NCBI GenBank assembly: GCA_020746105.1
Contig: CM036618.1
Coordinates: 97,272,122-97,336,121, forward strand
DNA length: 64,000 nt
Source of the DNA: Trogon surrucura
Taxonomy: Eukaryota > Chordata > Aves > Trogoniformes > Trogonidae
Direction: 5' to 3'
Positions 25,640-38,528 of this stretch are shown piece after piece. Both the position numbers and the translations under genes were made by a program. The stretch's first letter is position 1, and every line of letters begins with the position of its first letter. A model generated the notes under the pieces. The model worked only from the letters and a program-made list of their open reading frames with translations. It was not told where the DNA came from and did no database searches.

Positions 25640-26350
25640 TCTAATAACAATCTGCCTTGGGGTTAATGGCACTTGGCTCGCAGCCTCTGCGTGTGCACTG
25701 ACTGCCCAGGTGTAGGGTGGTTAATTCACTTTGGTTTACCCCAGGCTGTGCGTGCATCATTGAAACATTCAGCCCTTCATTCTTCAGCCTCAGCGCAGCC
25801 TGGTATTTGAAGGGAATAGCAAGGTTTTTGCTAAGCAGAAGTCCCAAAATAGGGACTTCTTATAGTGCCTTACCTTGTGATGTGCAGAGAAGTGGCGCCT
25901 TGCACGAGGGACATGAGGAGAGACTGGATGAGAGAAGCCTTCCTCCTCATCCCCCAGGAGCAGCCTCCCTGCACACCTGCCGCCGTGCTCCCTCAGCTGA
26001 GGCAAGGCTGGGCAAAGTGGTGTTCTTTGCCATCCTCTCACCCTGCCCCGCTCCCCTCAGGAGATGGTAGGCTGGGCTGTTCCACTTCTGCTACACGCCT
26101 CACGAAATTTTCAACTTTCACAATTAAACCTTGAGGACAAAGGGACTGGAATGCCACGGGGAAGCAGATGGAAGCACAGTCTGCTCCCAAGCCTCCCCTT
26201 CTCCAGGGCTTGTCTTTACAGGTGGATCCGTTTCACCCATGGGCTGGGCAGGAGCAGGGGTGGAGGCAGGGGCCAGAGCAGGGTGGCACAAGTTTGCGTG
26301 GGGCAGGACGTGCTCCTGGTGACACTGACGTGGTGGTGTGGTGTGTCTGT
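25640..26350. other. GC-rich patch with overlapping open frames on both strands
   Basis: Open frames of 60-117 codons overlap in several frames on both strands (for example plus 25,717-26,070 and minus 25,790-26,041). That is the usual result of low stop-codon density in GC-rich DNA. No splice pattern or recognisable protein supports a gene. Confidence 0.4.
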
Positions 26351-27958
26351 ATGGACAGAGGCAATGTGTGTTCACAAGCGTTAATGCTTTTTAGTACTTG
26401 AATGGTTGCTGTTACTGTAAAGAGAGGTAATAATGTGCGCTGGCTGAATAATGTGTAAATAGCTCAAACCTGGGAGAGAGGGAAGGGGGCATGGGCATCT
26501 TGTTTAGCTGAGGGGTGCCCCCTCTAGAAGAGAAAGAAGCCCAGATGCTTAAGAGCGAACTGTACATATTTTTTTCCTTAGGTTACAATTCAAATCCTTC
26601 TGCTATAGTAAAAATAAGAAAACTCAAACCAAACCACCTACTTATTGTGTTAATATGGCCAAACAGGCCTGAGGGTATGAAGCAGAGCACTGGGTAAGCG
26701 TGCTGTGGGATGGGAGTGATGCAAATGCTGCTCTTGAATGAGCCATCGCCACCAGGAACTCCTGATTTTGTGAGTTACTTAATAAACCCAAGTGCTGCCC
26801 TGCATCTGGCAGAAAAGGGCCCAGAAGAGCAAATTAACATTTGATTCTCACATGATGAATTTGCTTGTGGGTAAACAGGCTTGGGACCTCAGCATTCATT
26901 TCAGACACTGTGGCTGTCATGGCATCAAATATGTGGGGAGTGAATATTTCTGTACTTTGAATCAGTTGCTTAACTAAGCATCACTTCCAGGCTGAAGTGT
27001 CCTCACTGTTCAGAGGTAAGGGGGATGCAATAATGCTATATATTTGGTTTAATGTTTGTTAGTAGCGTGGTTTCTTCTTGAGCTATGTATTTTGTTTTAC
27101 TGGAGTTTAAACCAGGTTTTTTTCTTAGTAGCCATGTAACTAGACTCTGTGGTGATGTTGTCCTGTGATAAAAATAGCCTCTTCTGTGGGAGGAGAAACT
27201 ATGGATTTATGGTGCAAAACAAACCCCTTAAATGCTATCCAGAAAAGGACACACAACTGGTTTGGAGTGAGGAATACGAAGGTGATATCATTGCTATGCA
27301 ATACCTCCTGGCCCAATTCTTTCTGCTGAAATTTTCAGTTCCTGAAAAGAGTAACAATGCTGCTTCTGTGAGGTTGCTGCTGCTCTGTTCTCCAGACGTC
27401 TTGATGTCTGGAGGGGTGGCTCTACGTGAGAGCAATGTCTGTGTGGGAGACCAGGTGTGCTGTGGGATGGAGGGGACTCAGGAAGCCAGAGCTCTATTTC
27501 TGGCTTTGTCAAGGACCTTGTCTGTGACCTGGGGAAAGGCACTCTGCCTCTCCCTGCCGGTGTTTCCTTTCCTGTTTATAGAGCCTGCACACTCTTAAGA
27601 TGGTTTTCTCTGTGTTCGGTGCTGAATGTCTACTTCTCCTGATCTCTGAAGGGTTATGGCCTTTAACATCTGATGGTGGAAAAATTACAAGTTGGGGAGG
27701 TCCATCATGATCCTGGTCAGGGGTCTGCCTGTGAAGAGCAAACATATCTGCTCTTTCCTGTGAAAAACAGATGGTTCATTATGTCATGACTGTTAAATTA
27801 CTTTTTCCTCAGTTAAGTTGCCTTAATCTGAGTTCCAGAGTAGCCACGGGATTTTTATTTTTTTTATTTTGAAAGTCAGAATGAACTTGAGAAGATAGGG
27901 TACTGAAACATTAATTTGTTGTGCAAAGGTCTCTCTTCATGGTTAGAATACATGAACT

Positions 27959-29900
27959 ATTAGAATTAGAATGTCTTAGGTTGGAAGGGACCTTAGAGAC
28001 CATCTAATCCAACCTGCCTGCCATGGGCAGGGATGCCTCTCAACTAGACCAGGTTACTCAAGGCCTCGTCCAACCTGGCTGTGAACATCTCAAGGGAGGG
28101 GGCATCCACAACTTTTCTGGACAGTTTATTCCAGAGTCTTTTCCACTCTCCCACTGAAGATTTTTTTTCTTAAGATCCAATCTGAATCTGTTTTCCTTTA
28201 ACTTAAATCCATTTCCCCTTGTCCTATCAGTGGACACTTTTATAAAAGTCCCTCCCCAGCCTTCCTGTTGGATCCCTTCAGGTATTGGAAGGCAGCTATT
28301 AGGTCCCCCCCGAAGTCTTCTCTTTTCAAGACTGAACAATCCCAGCTCCCGCAGCCTGTCCTCATAGCAGAGGTGCTCCAGCCCCTGGATCATCTTTGTG
28401 GCCCTCCATTGAACTTGTTCCAACAGATGTATGTCCCTCTTATGGTGGGGACACCAGAACTGGACACAGTATTTGAGGTGGGGTCTCACAAGAGCAGAGT
28501 AAAGGGGGAGAATCACCTCTCTTGACCTGCCGGCTACGCTTCTCCTGATACATCCCAGGACAGGGTTGGCCTTCTGGGCTGCATGAGCGCACTGCTGGCT
28601 CATGTTGAGCTTCTCATCTGTCAACACCCCCAAATCCTTCTCTTCAGGGCTATTTTCAACCCACTCTGTGCCCAGTTTGTAGTTGTGCCTAGCATTGGCC
28701 TGAGCCAGGTGAAGGACCTTGCACTTTGATTTGTTGAACCTCAGGCAGTTTGCACTGGCCCATTTCTCAAGCCTGTCAAGGTCCCTCTCGATGGACTCGC
28801 CTGAGTGAAGGGTCACCAACACTCCACACAACTTCGTGTCGTGAGCAAACTTGTTGAGGGTGCACTCCATGCTGTTGTCCATGTCGCTGACAAAGATGTT
28901 GAACAGCACTGGACCAGTACCAACTGCTGAGGACATTGAGCTGTTGACCACTACTCTTTGAGTGGGACCTTCTAACCAGTTCCTTATCCACCGAGTGGTC
29001 CGTCCACCCAGTCCATGTCTCTCCATCTTAGAGACAAGGATGTCATGTGGGACAGTATCAAGCGCCTTGCACAAGTCCAGGTAGATGATGTCAGTTGCTC
29101 TTCCCATATCAACCAGAGCTGTAACTTTGCCATAGAAGGCCACTAAATTAGTCAGGCACGATTTGCCCTTAGTGTAGCCATGTTGGCTGTCACCAATCGC
29201 CTCATTATTTTTCATGTGCCTTAGTACTGTTACCAGGAGAATCTTCTCCATGATTTTACCTGGCACAGAGGTGGGGCTGACTGGTCTGTAGTTCCCTGGC
29301 TTTTCTTTGCTTCTATTTTAAAAACATGGAGGTTATGTTTCCCCTTTTCCAATCTGTGGGAACCTCGCCAGACTACCAGGACCTCTCAAATATGATGGCC
29401 AGTGACCTAGCAACTTCAGCTGCCAGTTCCTTCAGGACCCATGGATGTATCTCATCAGGTCCCATGGACTTGTGCTGCACCTTCAGGTTCTCTAGGTGTT
29501 CCTGGACCTGATCTGCTCCTATCCTGGGTCATTCTTGACTCTCTCAGACCCAGACAATGCCCTCTGTGACTTGGGTGGAGCGGCTCAAGTTGGTTATCAG
29601 TGAAGACTGAAGCAAAAAAAGTCATTGAGTACTGCATCCTCCTCCATATCCTCTGTAACCAGGTCACCTGTATTGCTTCAGAGGGACCCCACATTCTCTC
29701 TTGTTTTTCTTTTTTTCTTTCGCGTACCTGTAGAATCCTTTTCTGTTATTTTTCGTGTCCCTGGCCAAATTTGATTCTGTCAGGGCTTTAGCTTTTCTAA
29801 CCTAGTTTCTAGTTTCATGAGCAATCTCCTTGTAATCAGCTCGGGTTACCAGTCCTTGCTTCCACCATTTGTGGATTCCCGTTTTGTGTTTGATTCCCCT
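27959..29900 (-). mobile_element. CR1 LINE, 5'-truncated
   Basis: This is a non-LTR retrotransposon of the CR1 family that dominates bird genomes. It lies on the minus strand. Its 3' end at about 27,959 carries the CR1 signature, reading on the minus strand through ccttccaacctaagacattc to a short degenerate ATTCTA tail, with no poly(A). It encodes the C-terminal two thirds of the reverse transcriptase. The segment 29,267-29,900 is the more decayed upstream part of ORF2. At about 1.9 kb it is well short of a full-length CR1 of about 4.5 kb, the normal result of incomplete reverse transcription. I could identify no target-site duplication, which is usual for CR1. The left and right limits are accurate to perhaps 20 bp and 50 bp. 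Confidence 0.93.
28058..29266 (-). pseudogene. CR1 ORF2 reverse transcriptase fragment, inactive
   Basis: A 402-codon open frame inside the CR1 element encodes reverse-transcriptase palm and thumb regions. Recognisable landmarks are [16 protein letters not shown] (the first catalytic aspartate region), [13 protein letters not shown] and the [20 protein letters not shown] block. The active-site box reads FAHD where the family has FADD, so one of the two catalytic aspartates has been lost. A few residues are also missing before GPVLFNIF. The last 25 or so residues are out of the normal frame. The N-terminal endonuclease domain is absent. It is therefore a dead copy with a long surviving frame and not a host gene. 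The start Met is arbitrary. Confidence 0.9.
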
Positions 29901-30480
29901 TTTGTGTTATACCTGTGTCATGGAATAATGACAACAGCTTATGAGCAAGTAATAATAATTCAGAAAAGAGTACTTTGTTAGGGGAAAATATATCACCAGT
30001 GGCCTGAGATGGATGAGGCAGCTGCATCCCCAAGTCCAACTGGCAGTGAGGCTCACAATATATTCCCAGGCCTTAGGAAAGGCTGTGTCCCACTCCCCTA
30101 TCTGGCTGAGCAGGACAGAGGTCCTCCAGTGAGGGAGTGGGAGGAAAATAACATGTATTTTTGGCCCTGGTATCCCTCTGGCACCTTACTGTAATAAATT
30201 TGATGTGATCTCAAAATATTCTTCCTTTGTATCCCATAGTGTGCCCCATACCCCTGGGCAGCAACCTCTCTCCTTCCAAAATTTGGAGCTGTAGTGTTGA
30301 CCAATTTTGATGGGGCTGAGGCCCTGCTGGGACAGCCCCAGGAGGGTGCCCAGGCCAGGTGTCCCTTCTTCAGAGTCCTTAATTTGGGTTCCTGACTGCC
30401 CCTGTGCCTCTCTGCTCCCCTGGGATTGTGGGGATCAGGCTGTGGGGGGCTGGTGACTCCTGTGATGGGCTTGCAAATAG
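29901..30480. other. Unassigned sequence beside the CR1, possibly repeat-derived
   Basis: The stretch after the CR1 relic changes character. It starts near a short direct repeat (ttttgtgtt twice around 29,882-29,905) and contains aataaa near 30,193. It could be another old repeat or LTR. I could not find paired ends, a target-site duplication or a second copy in the window. Confidence 0.2.
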
Positions 30481-33400
30481 CCGAGGCAGAGTGTTCTCCT
30501 GCTACTGTCTGTGCTCATTTGGGCATGTGCAGATGAATTATTATCATGTAACCTAACATTCTTGAGGTTTTCTTTCTAACTTCATAAATGGCTGGGGAAA
30601 ATGTGAGTAAGCAGAAAAACCCAAATCCGTACCTCAGTAGTTCATGGCCACCCTATGCGCTTAGCGCCTGAGAAATGCGTGCATCATCCTTGTAAAAACC
30701 ATGTAGTGAAACCTAAGGCGACACAACAGAGCTACTTCTCCATATTAGCAATTCACCTCTTGCTTGCTATTTTTTTTTTTAAACATAATTCTTCAAACGG
30801 TAAGTACAAACCCATAATTAGTACGGAGAGCAGATACAGCAACTTCAAAAACGGAAATCGAGCAATAAACCCTGAGGCAACATAACCACATCTTGGTTGT
30901 CACTGGCGTTGTTACAGAGGCAGTAATGATCTACAGAAGTGTATGGCTTCATGGGAAAATGAGATAGGAGGCATTTATGAAAGTTAATGCAATTTCTGCA
31001 CAAAAATTGAGGGGCTTTATCTGATGACGATGATGTCGGACAAAACCAGGAGTTTGTTACCTCGTGGAGGGTTAAGTTGCTTATCCAGCTAGTTATTTTT
31101 CAGGCTGTTGTCTGTAGTGAGGTGAAAGCTGGCAGGTTCCCTCTTCCACTCCTCTATCATATAGTTAACAAATTCGTCTACAAGCTACCAACCTTCTTGT
31201 CAACCTGGGCAAATGTCATACCTGGAAACAAGACTTTTCTCCACCCTCAGCTTTTGTGGAAATGGCTTCATTTACAAATAAAAAAGCAAACTGGAAGAAA
31301 GGCACAAATCATGAATCTTTCTCTTCCATTTGTTGCTGAGTGGTGGCTGTGAGTTTAGCACTGAGCAGTCTTTTATGAAGTGCCTGCTCCAATCCGAGCG
31401 AGCTGAATGCAGGGCTGTGGCTGGTCAAAGCTCATGCAAGAGCTCCATGTGAACATAGCAAGGAGTTAGTTGACTGCAAGCCAGAATCAGGTAATTGGGT
31501 AGTATTTTGTCAATCAGGGAGTTAGTGTCTTGTCAATGCTAAAAAAAAAAAAATAAATTGCACAGACTTAACTATTTCAGAAAACTGTGCTTTATGCAAT
31601 CCATAAAATGGAACTGGTACTGCCAGCGTTGTAGTATTTTATATTATCTTCCCCTTTCATTCCCATACACGAGCCATGAACAATGCTGGTAGGAGATACT
31701 TAAATAAAGATGTACCAATGGTCTCAAATGCACTTTTTCACTGTCACAGTGACTACCTGGTAACAAGGGAGGGTGTTGCATTGTGGCACTTGGCACGCCT
31801 GTGTGCATCAGTATGTAGGAAGCCTTTGAGTGAAACCCACCCCAGACACAGTCATCGCTCTACACCTTCGGTGGGAAAGGAGCTGGGTGTGCTGCACAGG
31901 CAAGGAGCCTGCTAGAAAAAATCTAGCTCTGCCACTTCAAGGAGCTCTGAAAAGTGAATGAGTGGAGATGAGGATGAGGTCAAAATGGGATATCTGGGGA
32001 GCAGCGTAAATTAGCATAACCTGGAAGAAGAAAAACGTATTAATAATAACACTTTGAGGCACAAGGGAAAGAAGGAATAGGGTAAAACACTCCGCTGTTT
32101 CTTAAAAAAAACAATTCCTATGTATTTTTTTTTTTAAACTGAGGTTATTTCCAGGTGTAAACACATAAGAGAGCAGTTAGAACTACTTTGTGAGGTGCCC
32201 TGTGCCAGATGCCTTCTGTCTTCCCCTCAAATGGGAATTAGTTATATTGTTCTGAGCAGTTGTAGGCGAATACTAGAATGTTTACCCTCGGAGAACTTGT
32301 TATCTATGATAATCTGGGTAAAGTAACAGCACTTCAAAGTGAAGATAAAACATAGATAAAGATATTTTTCCACCTGTGACCCTATTACTCCACTCTATAT
32401 TTATTAGTCTGTATTTTGACTAGGTAGTTTCTAATTTCTTTTCCCTTCTTCTGATAAAATAATTTGTAGGTTTAATTGAGGTGTTCTGAACTTAGCTGAT
32501 GCCTAGAACTTTTTTTTTTCCCACGAGAACCTCTCACTGTGGTTGCTTGAGGAAGTTGACTTAAGCAATTTAAAATGTAGTTGTGGCTTATTTAAAAAGA
32601 AACACTGGCCGTTAACACAAAAATATATGCCTAAATATGCTAACAGGTGCAAGAGCTGTCTAATCACATGATGGCTACAGGAAACCTATTAACCATAGGG
32701 CTTGGGTTAAAGACAGGTCACACTGAATACAGAAATTATAATTTTTTGCTATCTCTTCTTTCTTTTTTTTTCCCTTCCTCAGTTTTCCCTGCCACTGCCT
32801 GTGCTTACAGCTGGAAGTTGAAGTTTTCGATGTTCTAGAGTTAGTATGAAAGGTTGTGACACTGATTAAAATCAGTGGCAGTCATAGCTGAAGCAGGAAC
32901 AGAAATAGAGGTGTGAGGTTAAGCAGATGTCAGCGTTCATGATGAACTTCTGCGCTCTTTCGGGTTTCAGGTCACGGCTTCCAAACACTTTCTACAAACT
33001 GCTAAAATAAAGCTCCTGAAAACATATTGTGAAGAAACTGAAGTTTTTGTCTAAGTTATTGCTTAGGTTGTGTTTGGCTCTAAAGGCTGTATGTAAGGCA
33101 CCATTTGGGTTTGTTTTTTTAGGGCTGGGACTTTCCTTCTTTCTTGTAAGGAAAGATCATACACACAAAAATTAAAAGCCTTTGGAGCAGATTTTAACTT
33201 TAGTAAGGAGGGGACCTCTTTATTTACTACCTCTTCTATCAGGTCTACAGTCCAGGCATGTGTGTGTAAGTATGGCCCATCTCAAAGTTGTCTAGGAGCT
33301 GAGTAAAAATCTGTTGGCTTTCTGCATCACATCTTTCTGTAGGCACGGGAACCTTTGTGATTCATCTTTAGCTGTGATCCAAAGCATTTCACAACCTTGA

Positions 33401-35762
33401 TATTGATGTGCTTGCTGGTTGAATGTTTGATGTGCAGGTTACCATTTCTTTTTTTTTTTTTTTCTTTTTCCCTTCAGTCATGACTTTTAGACGATATAAA
33501 TTAGCTTAAAGTTGGTTGGTGCCATCTTGCCGCTGTACCTAGTTTTGAATCATCAAAACATGTTTATGGAGCGTGTAACCACACCTGAGACTGAGTGTAG
33601 TGGCATTTCTGTTTGAAATCTACTTTTGAAGGAAAAATCCTAAACAGCCTTCTCCAGTATGTATTCTTTCCAGGGCAGGAGGCACATCTGCCTGTCCACG
33701 GCAAAGGAAGTGCTGCTCAGGGGTTGGATCTGCTGTGCCAGTGTAGCAGGGGCAGTCTTTCAGCAGCAAACAAAATACAAGTGGTTCTGTTCTGCAAATG
33801 GAAAAAGTGAATCATCTTGGTCAAAGTCTTCTTACTGTACACATCTTCCCTCATCCCCAGCAGAGCAAGTCAATGTGAAGACCAAGATTTTTATTTTCCA
33901 AGATGCCTTCTGACACCGGAGTGTCTTCATCCCTGCTTGGTCTCTGCCTGCTAATGACTGAACTGACCTGCAGTCGTATCCTTGGGTCTCAGTAGTTAAA
34001 CCCGCATTTGTGGTTCAAAAGTCTTGCTTGGTTAATCAGTGCATGCTCCTGTCCACACCTCTGAAACTATATAGCAGAAGTTGCTGAGTGTTTCCCTTAG
34101 GATTGCAACCTCCCTGCTCTTTTCACTATTACAGTGGAAAGTTGACAGTAGGGTAAAAATAGTTAGAAAATACGAAAGCTGGACTTAAGTGTCAAATCTG
34201 TAGATTTTGATGCTTCTGCCTGATGCTTCTTACTTGCAGGACGGAAGCATGTGAACAGAGTTCTGTAGTGTTACAAAGCTCTTGTGGTCTTTCATTATAA
34301 ACCGTCTCTCTATGTGTAAAAAACCAAACACAGTAATGCTGTAGTAGGCACCTAACCTCTGTTCATACACTAACTGGTTTTCTTGTAATTGTCGCATAAG
34401 GATTTTTAAACTGCAAGTGTCTAACAAAGTTGGTAAGAAGTGATGATCCAGTGATTAGGGGATTGAGTTCAGTTTGTTATGCTACAAATGTCTTCTTAGA
34501 CTTCTCTGTCTTAAGAGATAAGGATGATATGAGAAACTCTGCCCTGTAGTCAATTAGTCTGTGGTTCTTCCTACCTGGTTTGTCACCTACCGACACCTCA
34601 GGAACTCATCTTTATAATACAACTGCTTTTGCAAGTATAAAGTTTTGTATTGCAATCGTTTTTATTCTCTTAAATATTCCTTCTTTGTGTTCTTAAAACA
34701 TTCAGATTTCTATAAACTTGTGTAGCTGATTAAGATTTCAACATATTTAAGCTCTTTTCCAATCCGATATTTGTGTTACTTACCTAAGGTGGAAAACACA
34801 TCTAAGGTGGGTATCTTCTGAATATTCTCTGGAGACCAGAGAAATGTTTTTGCTTCTATGAACTCTCTGTACCCTGCATATGGTCTTTTCTTGAAGTTGC
34901 AAAGCACCCACCCAGATCTGCCTGATTACATATATTTTAATTGTATAGCCATAGGAGAAACTGTAGAGGTGGCGGCAAAAGAGTGACTTAGTACTGTGAC
35001 AACTTGTTCTGCTGTGGTCTCTCATGTCATCAGTCCATTACTGTATTTGATTGGAGAAAGTATTCCAGAAGGTATGGGGCTATACATTTTAGTAAAGTCA
35101 AAAATAAACAGTATTTTGTGCCATGTTTACCTTGATGGCAGATGTTGTTTTTGTTAGTGGAAAAGTGGAAACAGTTATCAGAATGTTATATCATGAGCTG
35201 GTTGATCCAAGCAAATGAAGAAGAAAAAAAAAAGGTATTTGCATTGCAAAAGACTGCACAGTTTTCTGCTGCTAGCACAGTGTTGAATACAGCCACAACA
35301 TACGCAGTAACATCAAATCTGTTCCCCAGAGAGGAGGAAGCCACCTTCTCTAGTTAGTGACAAGCCTTGTAGTGAGCGAAAAGACTTCATTTGTTTGTAT
35401 TTCAACATTGTCTTTTGTTCTTATATCAGCTTTAAGACAGTTTCCCTCAGGGGAGAATCTGGAGAGGAGGCGGGTGACTCTTCCAGCATAAGAAGGAAGA
35501 TGATTGGCATTGTGTTAAACTTGCCCAAATTTGGCATACTGCTTTGTCCACTGGAGAAACAGGCATGGGATGGAGTTTGAATGTTGGATACTTCTGAAAG
35601 TCTTTTGGGTATATGGGTAGCAGAGCCCTTACTTATATCCTAGAGACACAAAGTTCACATCAGCAGCTTGAGGGAGGTTTTGAGGTTGGCTATACGAGAA
35701 AACACTAATCTCTGACAATTGCACTGCACTTAAGGCAGCTTTACCAGAAGTCCTGTTGATAC

Positions 35763-36062
35763 AAAATCATAGAATGTTCGGGGTTGGAAGGGACCTCGAA
35801 GGATCATCTAGTCCAAGCCCCCTGCCAGAGCAGGATCCCCTAGGGCAGGCCACACCGGAATGCATCCAAATGGGTTTTGAAAGTCTCCAGAGAAGGAGAC
35901 TCCACAACCTCCCTGGGCAGCCTGTGCCAGTGCCCTGTCACCCTCACAGTAAAGACATTTTTGCTCATGTTGAGGTGGAACTTCTTATGTCCTAATTTAA
36001 ACCCATTATTCCTTGTTCTATTACTGGGCACCACTGAGAAGAGATTGTCTCCTTCCCCTTGA
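35763..36062 (-). mobile_element. CR1 LINE, short 3' fragment
   Basis: The 3' terminus on the minus strand reads cattctatgattttg, the classic CR1 3' end, at about 35,763. Going 5' it covers the 3'UTR and the end of ORF2. A minus-strand frame at 35,840-36,085 contains [19 protein letters not shown], the usual C-terminal region of CR1 ORF2. The element is only about 300 bp, heavily 5'-truncated, and belongs to a different subfamily variant from the copy at 27,959. Confidence 0.93.
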
Positions 36063-37989
36063 CAAATACAGAAATTGAAGAGCATCCATTTGTCAGTCGC
36101 AGAGGACTGAACCCTTTAGTTTCTAACATGCATGTCCATCTCCTGGTGATTCATAGAGCTGTCGTTGCTGAGTGAGCATCTGTGCTGTGTTTTCCTGGAA
36201 GCACTCGCACAGCCTGGCGATGCTTTTGATCGTCTGTTCCCATCTCTCCAGTACAGATCTCTATCAAATACAGAACCTAGTATAGACTTGTGGAGTTTGC
36301 ATGCAGGTTGCCAGCAAGCATAACAGAAATCCAGGACTTAAGTGAAAGAAAGAGATTTTGTTTTTCCTGTGGGGTTGGATCACACCCCAGTGATGTAGCA
36401 GACCCCAGCATGGCTTTTCACTTGCTATGTTCTCTTTTCCACTCTCTCCTCCCCTTGTATCACTCAATCTGTCATTCTTGCCCTTTTGACCAAGTAACGG
36501 AGCACTGAACACGTTTTCTGAAAGCAGAGCCTCGATACCTCTCCTTTTCCTCCCAAGTTAGGTCATCCCACCTGTGGCATTAGTCTTTGTTCTTGAGAAA
36601 AGGGAGCCATTGGAAGGTGGAGAAGGGACAGATGTGGTTCTGTCCTCTGCAGTGCAAGTAAAAGGCATTTGGAGATCTGTAGGCAGCTCTCTGTCTGCAG
36701 TGACTGCAGCACCTTGGAAAAACTGCTGAAAACCAGCACACCCTTCGTGCTCTTGCCTGCCTGAATGCAGTGCGGGAAGTCTGAGAACCACCCTGAGCTG
36801 AGGTCCTGGTTACTCTTGCTAACAGAGGCACTGTGCTAATACAGAAAAGTCAATATAAATGATGAAGGGATGATAATGTATTTGGCCTCCTGGAAGGAGG
36901 AAGATATTTTGTTACAGGGTGCACAATACAGCTTGGTTAAGCAACACATATGAGCCAAGAGGCCTGGGACAAGTGATCTCATAGGTGTATGAGATAGCCA
37001 GGGAGGCCTGAATGTGGCCATCTGCATAGGCATGAATCAAGTTCACCTGGTTCACTGAGTGTGAATAAGGATTGAGACATGACGACTAAAAGCACAGATG
37101 TATGGTAAGATACTAAAGCCAAAGTACAAAAAGTATTTGAACACTGCTATGGTTCTGTTGACACAAGAAAATACCTTTGTGCTCTGCTGAATCCATGCTA
37201 TTCCACAATTGGAGGCAAAATTGAAAACCAGAGATTTACAAGATCAGTATCTAATATCCTTAGTCCTGTTGAGCTGCTGTTTTTTTAGTGTTGCCCGGTA
37301 AAATATTTATCTTCTGGACCAAAAAAAAAAGTTATTTTCATTTCTTATCTAAAATACCAAGCTTCCATGAAATGGGCTATATGTTTGGAAATAATTAGAT
37401 AAAATTAGGTAAAGAGAGAGAGCACTCTGACTTGGGAAGACGTCACAGGAGTTGCTTGTGAACTGGAATCTGGGTGTGGTTCCTGCATCCACACTTCTTT
37501 TGTGTTTAAAGTAATAGCAGGTCACATAGGTATTCACCTGGGTCCTGTAGACAGGCATAATAAAACCCTCTTGAGAAGTATTTTCCTTGTTCTACCCTGA
37601 CAGCTACATTCTGGACAAGAGTTTAATGATGGGCTCTTCAAGTTTGTGGCCTTCAAACACTCACTGTGAGTATCCAAGGTGGAAGAACATTTGTACACTT
37701 CATAAAGAGGAATAGATGTGCATTTTAGTCTCTAAATACTTTGTCATACTCAGTCATGACCAATGCTTATTTTCACGTTACTCCCAGAGAAACTAAGGCA
37801 AAAGACACTTGTGTAATTTCCTCTCCGAGCTACCTTGGAGCTTCATGCTGGTGTAAGGGATAAATTCAGTCTCACAAACAGAAGTCTGCATTACTACATT
37901 TTATGTTTAAGCTTAGATTTTAGCTGTGAATTAAATATAATAGAAAATTGCTTGAATGCTGCTCTGACCAGAACTGACTAATTCTTTTC

Positions 37990-38528
37990 TTGGGTTTTTT
38001 TTTCCATGCTTATGGCAAAGCAGATATGATTACTAAAAAGTCTCTGCAATGGTTTGACAACATTTATACTTGCAAAAAAGATATTGCATATGAAGAAATT
38101 CTACCACCAGTAAACAAAAGAGTAGCTAGACTAATTCAAATAGTTTGTAGTGTTGAAATACCTTGCACGATGTGAGAATCCCCAATGAAAAAGATCACTT
38201 TCAGGCATGCTCCCCGGATTCCTAGCAAGCCATGGTTACAGTCTCTGAATTCAACTTGAAAAAAATCTGAGAAAACTGAACCAAAAACAGAGGAGGTGAA
38301 TACTTCAATCTTGCACAAATTCCTAAATTTAAAGAGAGCAAGTTAATGTTCATACTTGATAAGAAAGGACACAGTTTTAAAATTGGGCCAGTACGTCTCA
38401 ACTCTGCATTAGAGCTTGTTTTTCACAAGGGAAAAGGTAAAGAAGGAGGTAAAGGAATAGCTCTGGCAATGCTTTTACATCCTGTTGTGCCCCAAAAGCA
38501 GGGCTACATAGATGACCTAATAAATTAA
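37990..38528 (+). pseudogene. Possible decayed coding sequence, unidentified
   Basis: Two short plus-strand frames, 37,990-38,175 and 38,346-38,528, have protein-like composition. The first includes KKSLQWFDNIYTCKKDIAY and the second SFKIGPVRLNSALELVFHKG. They lie in different frames with stops between. They could be remnants of one frameshifted retrocopy or transposon protein, or chance. I recognise neither, and the density of stops argues against a functional gene. Confidence 0.2.

Noticed and set aside
27149-27598. 149-codon plus-strand frame as an exon
   Set aside because: There is no good acceptor or donor, minus-strand frames overlap it, and the protein is not recognisable.
29901-30480. 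A third LTR next to the CR1
   Set aside because: An AATAAA and a TG start can be picked out, but there are no paired termini, no target-site duplication and no second copy to support it.
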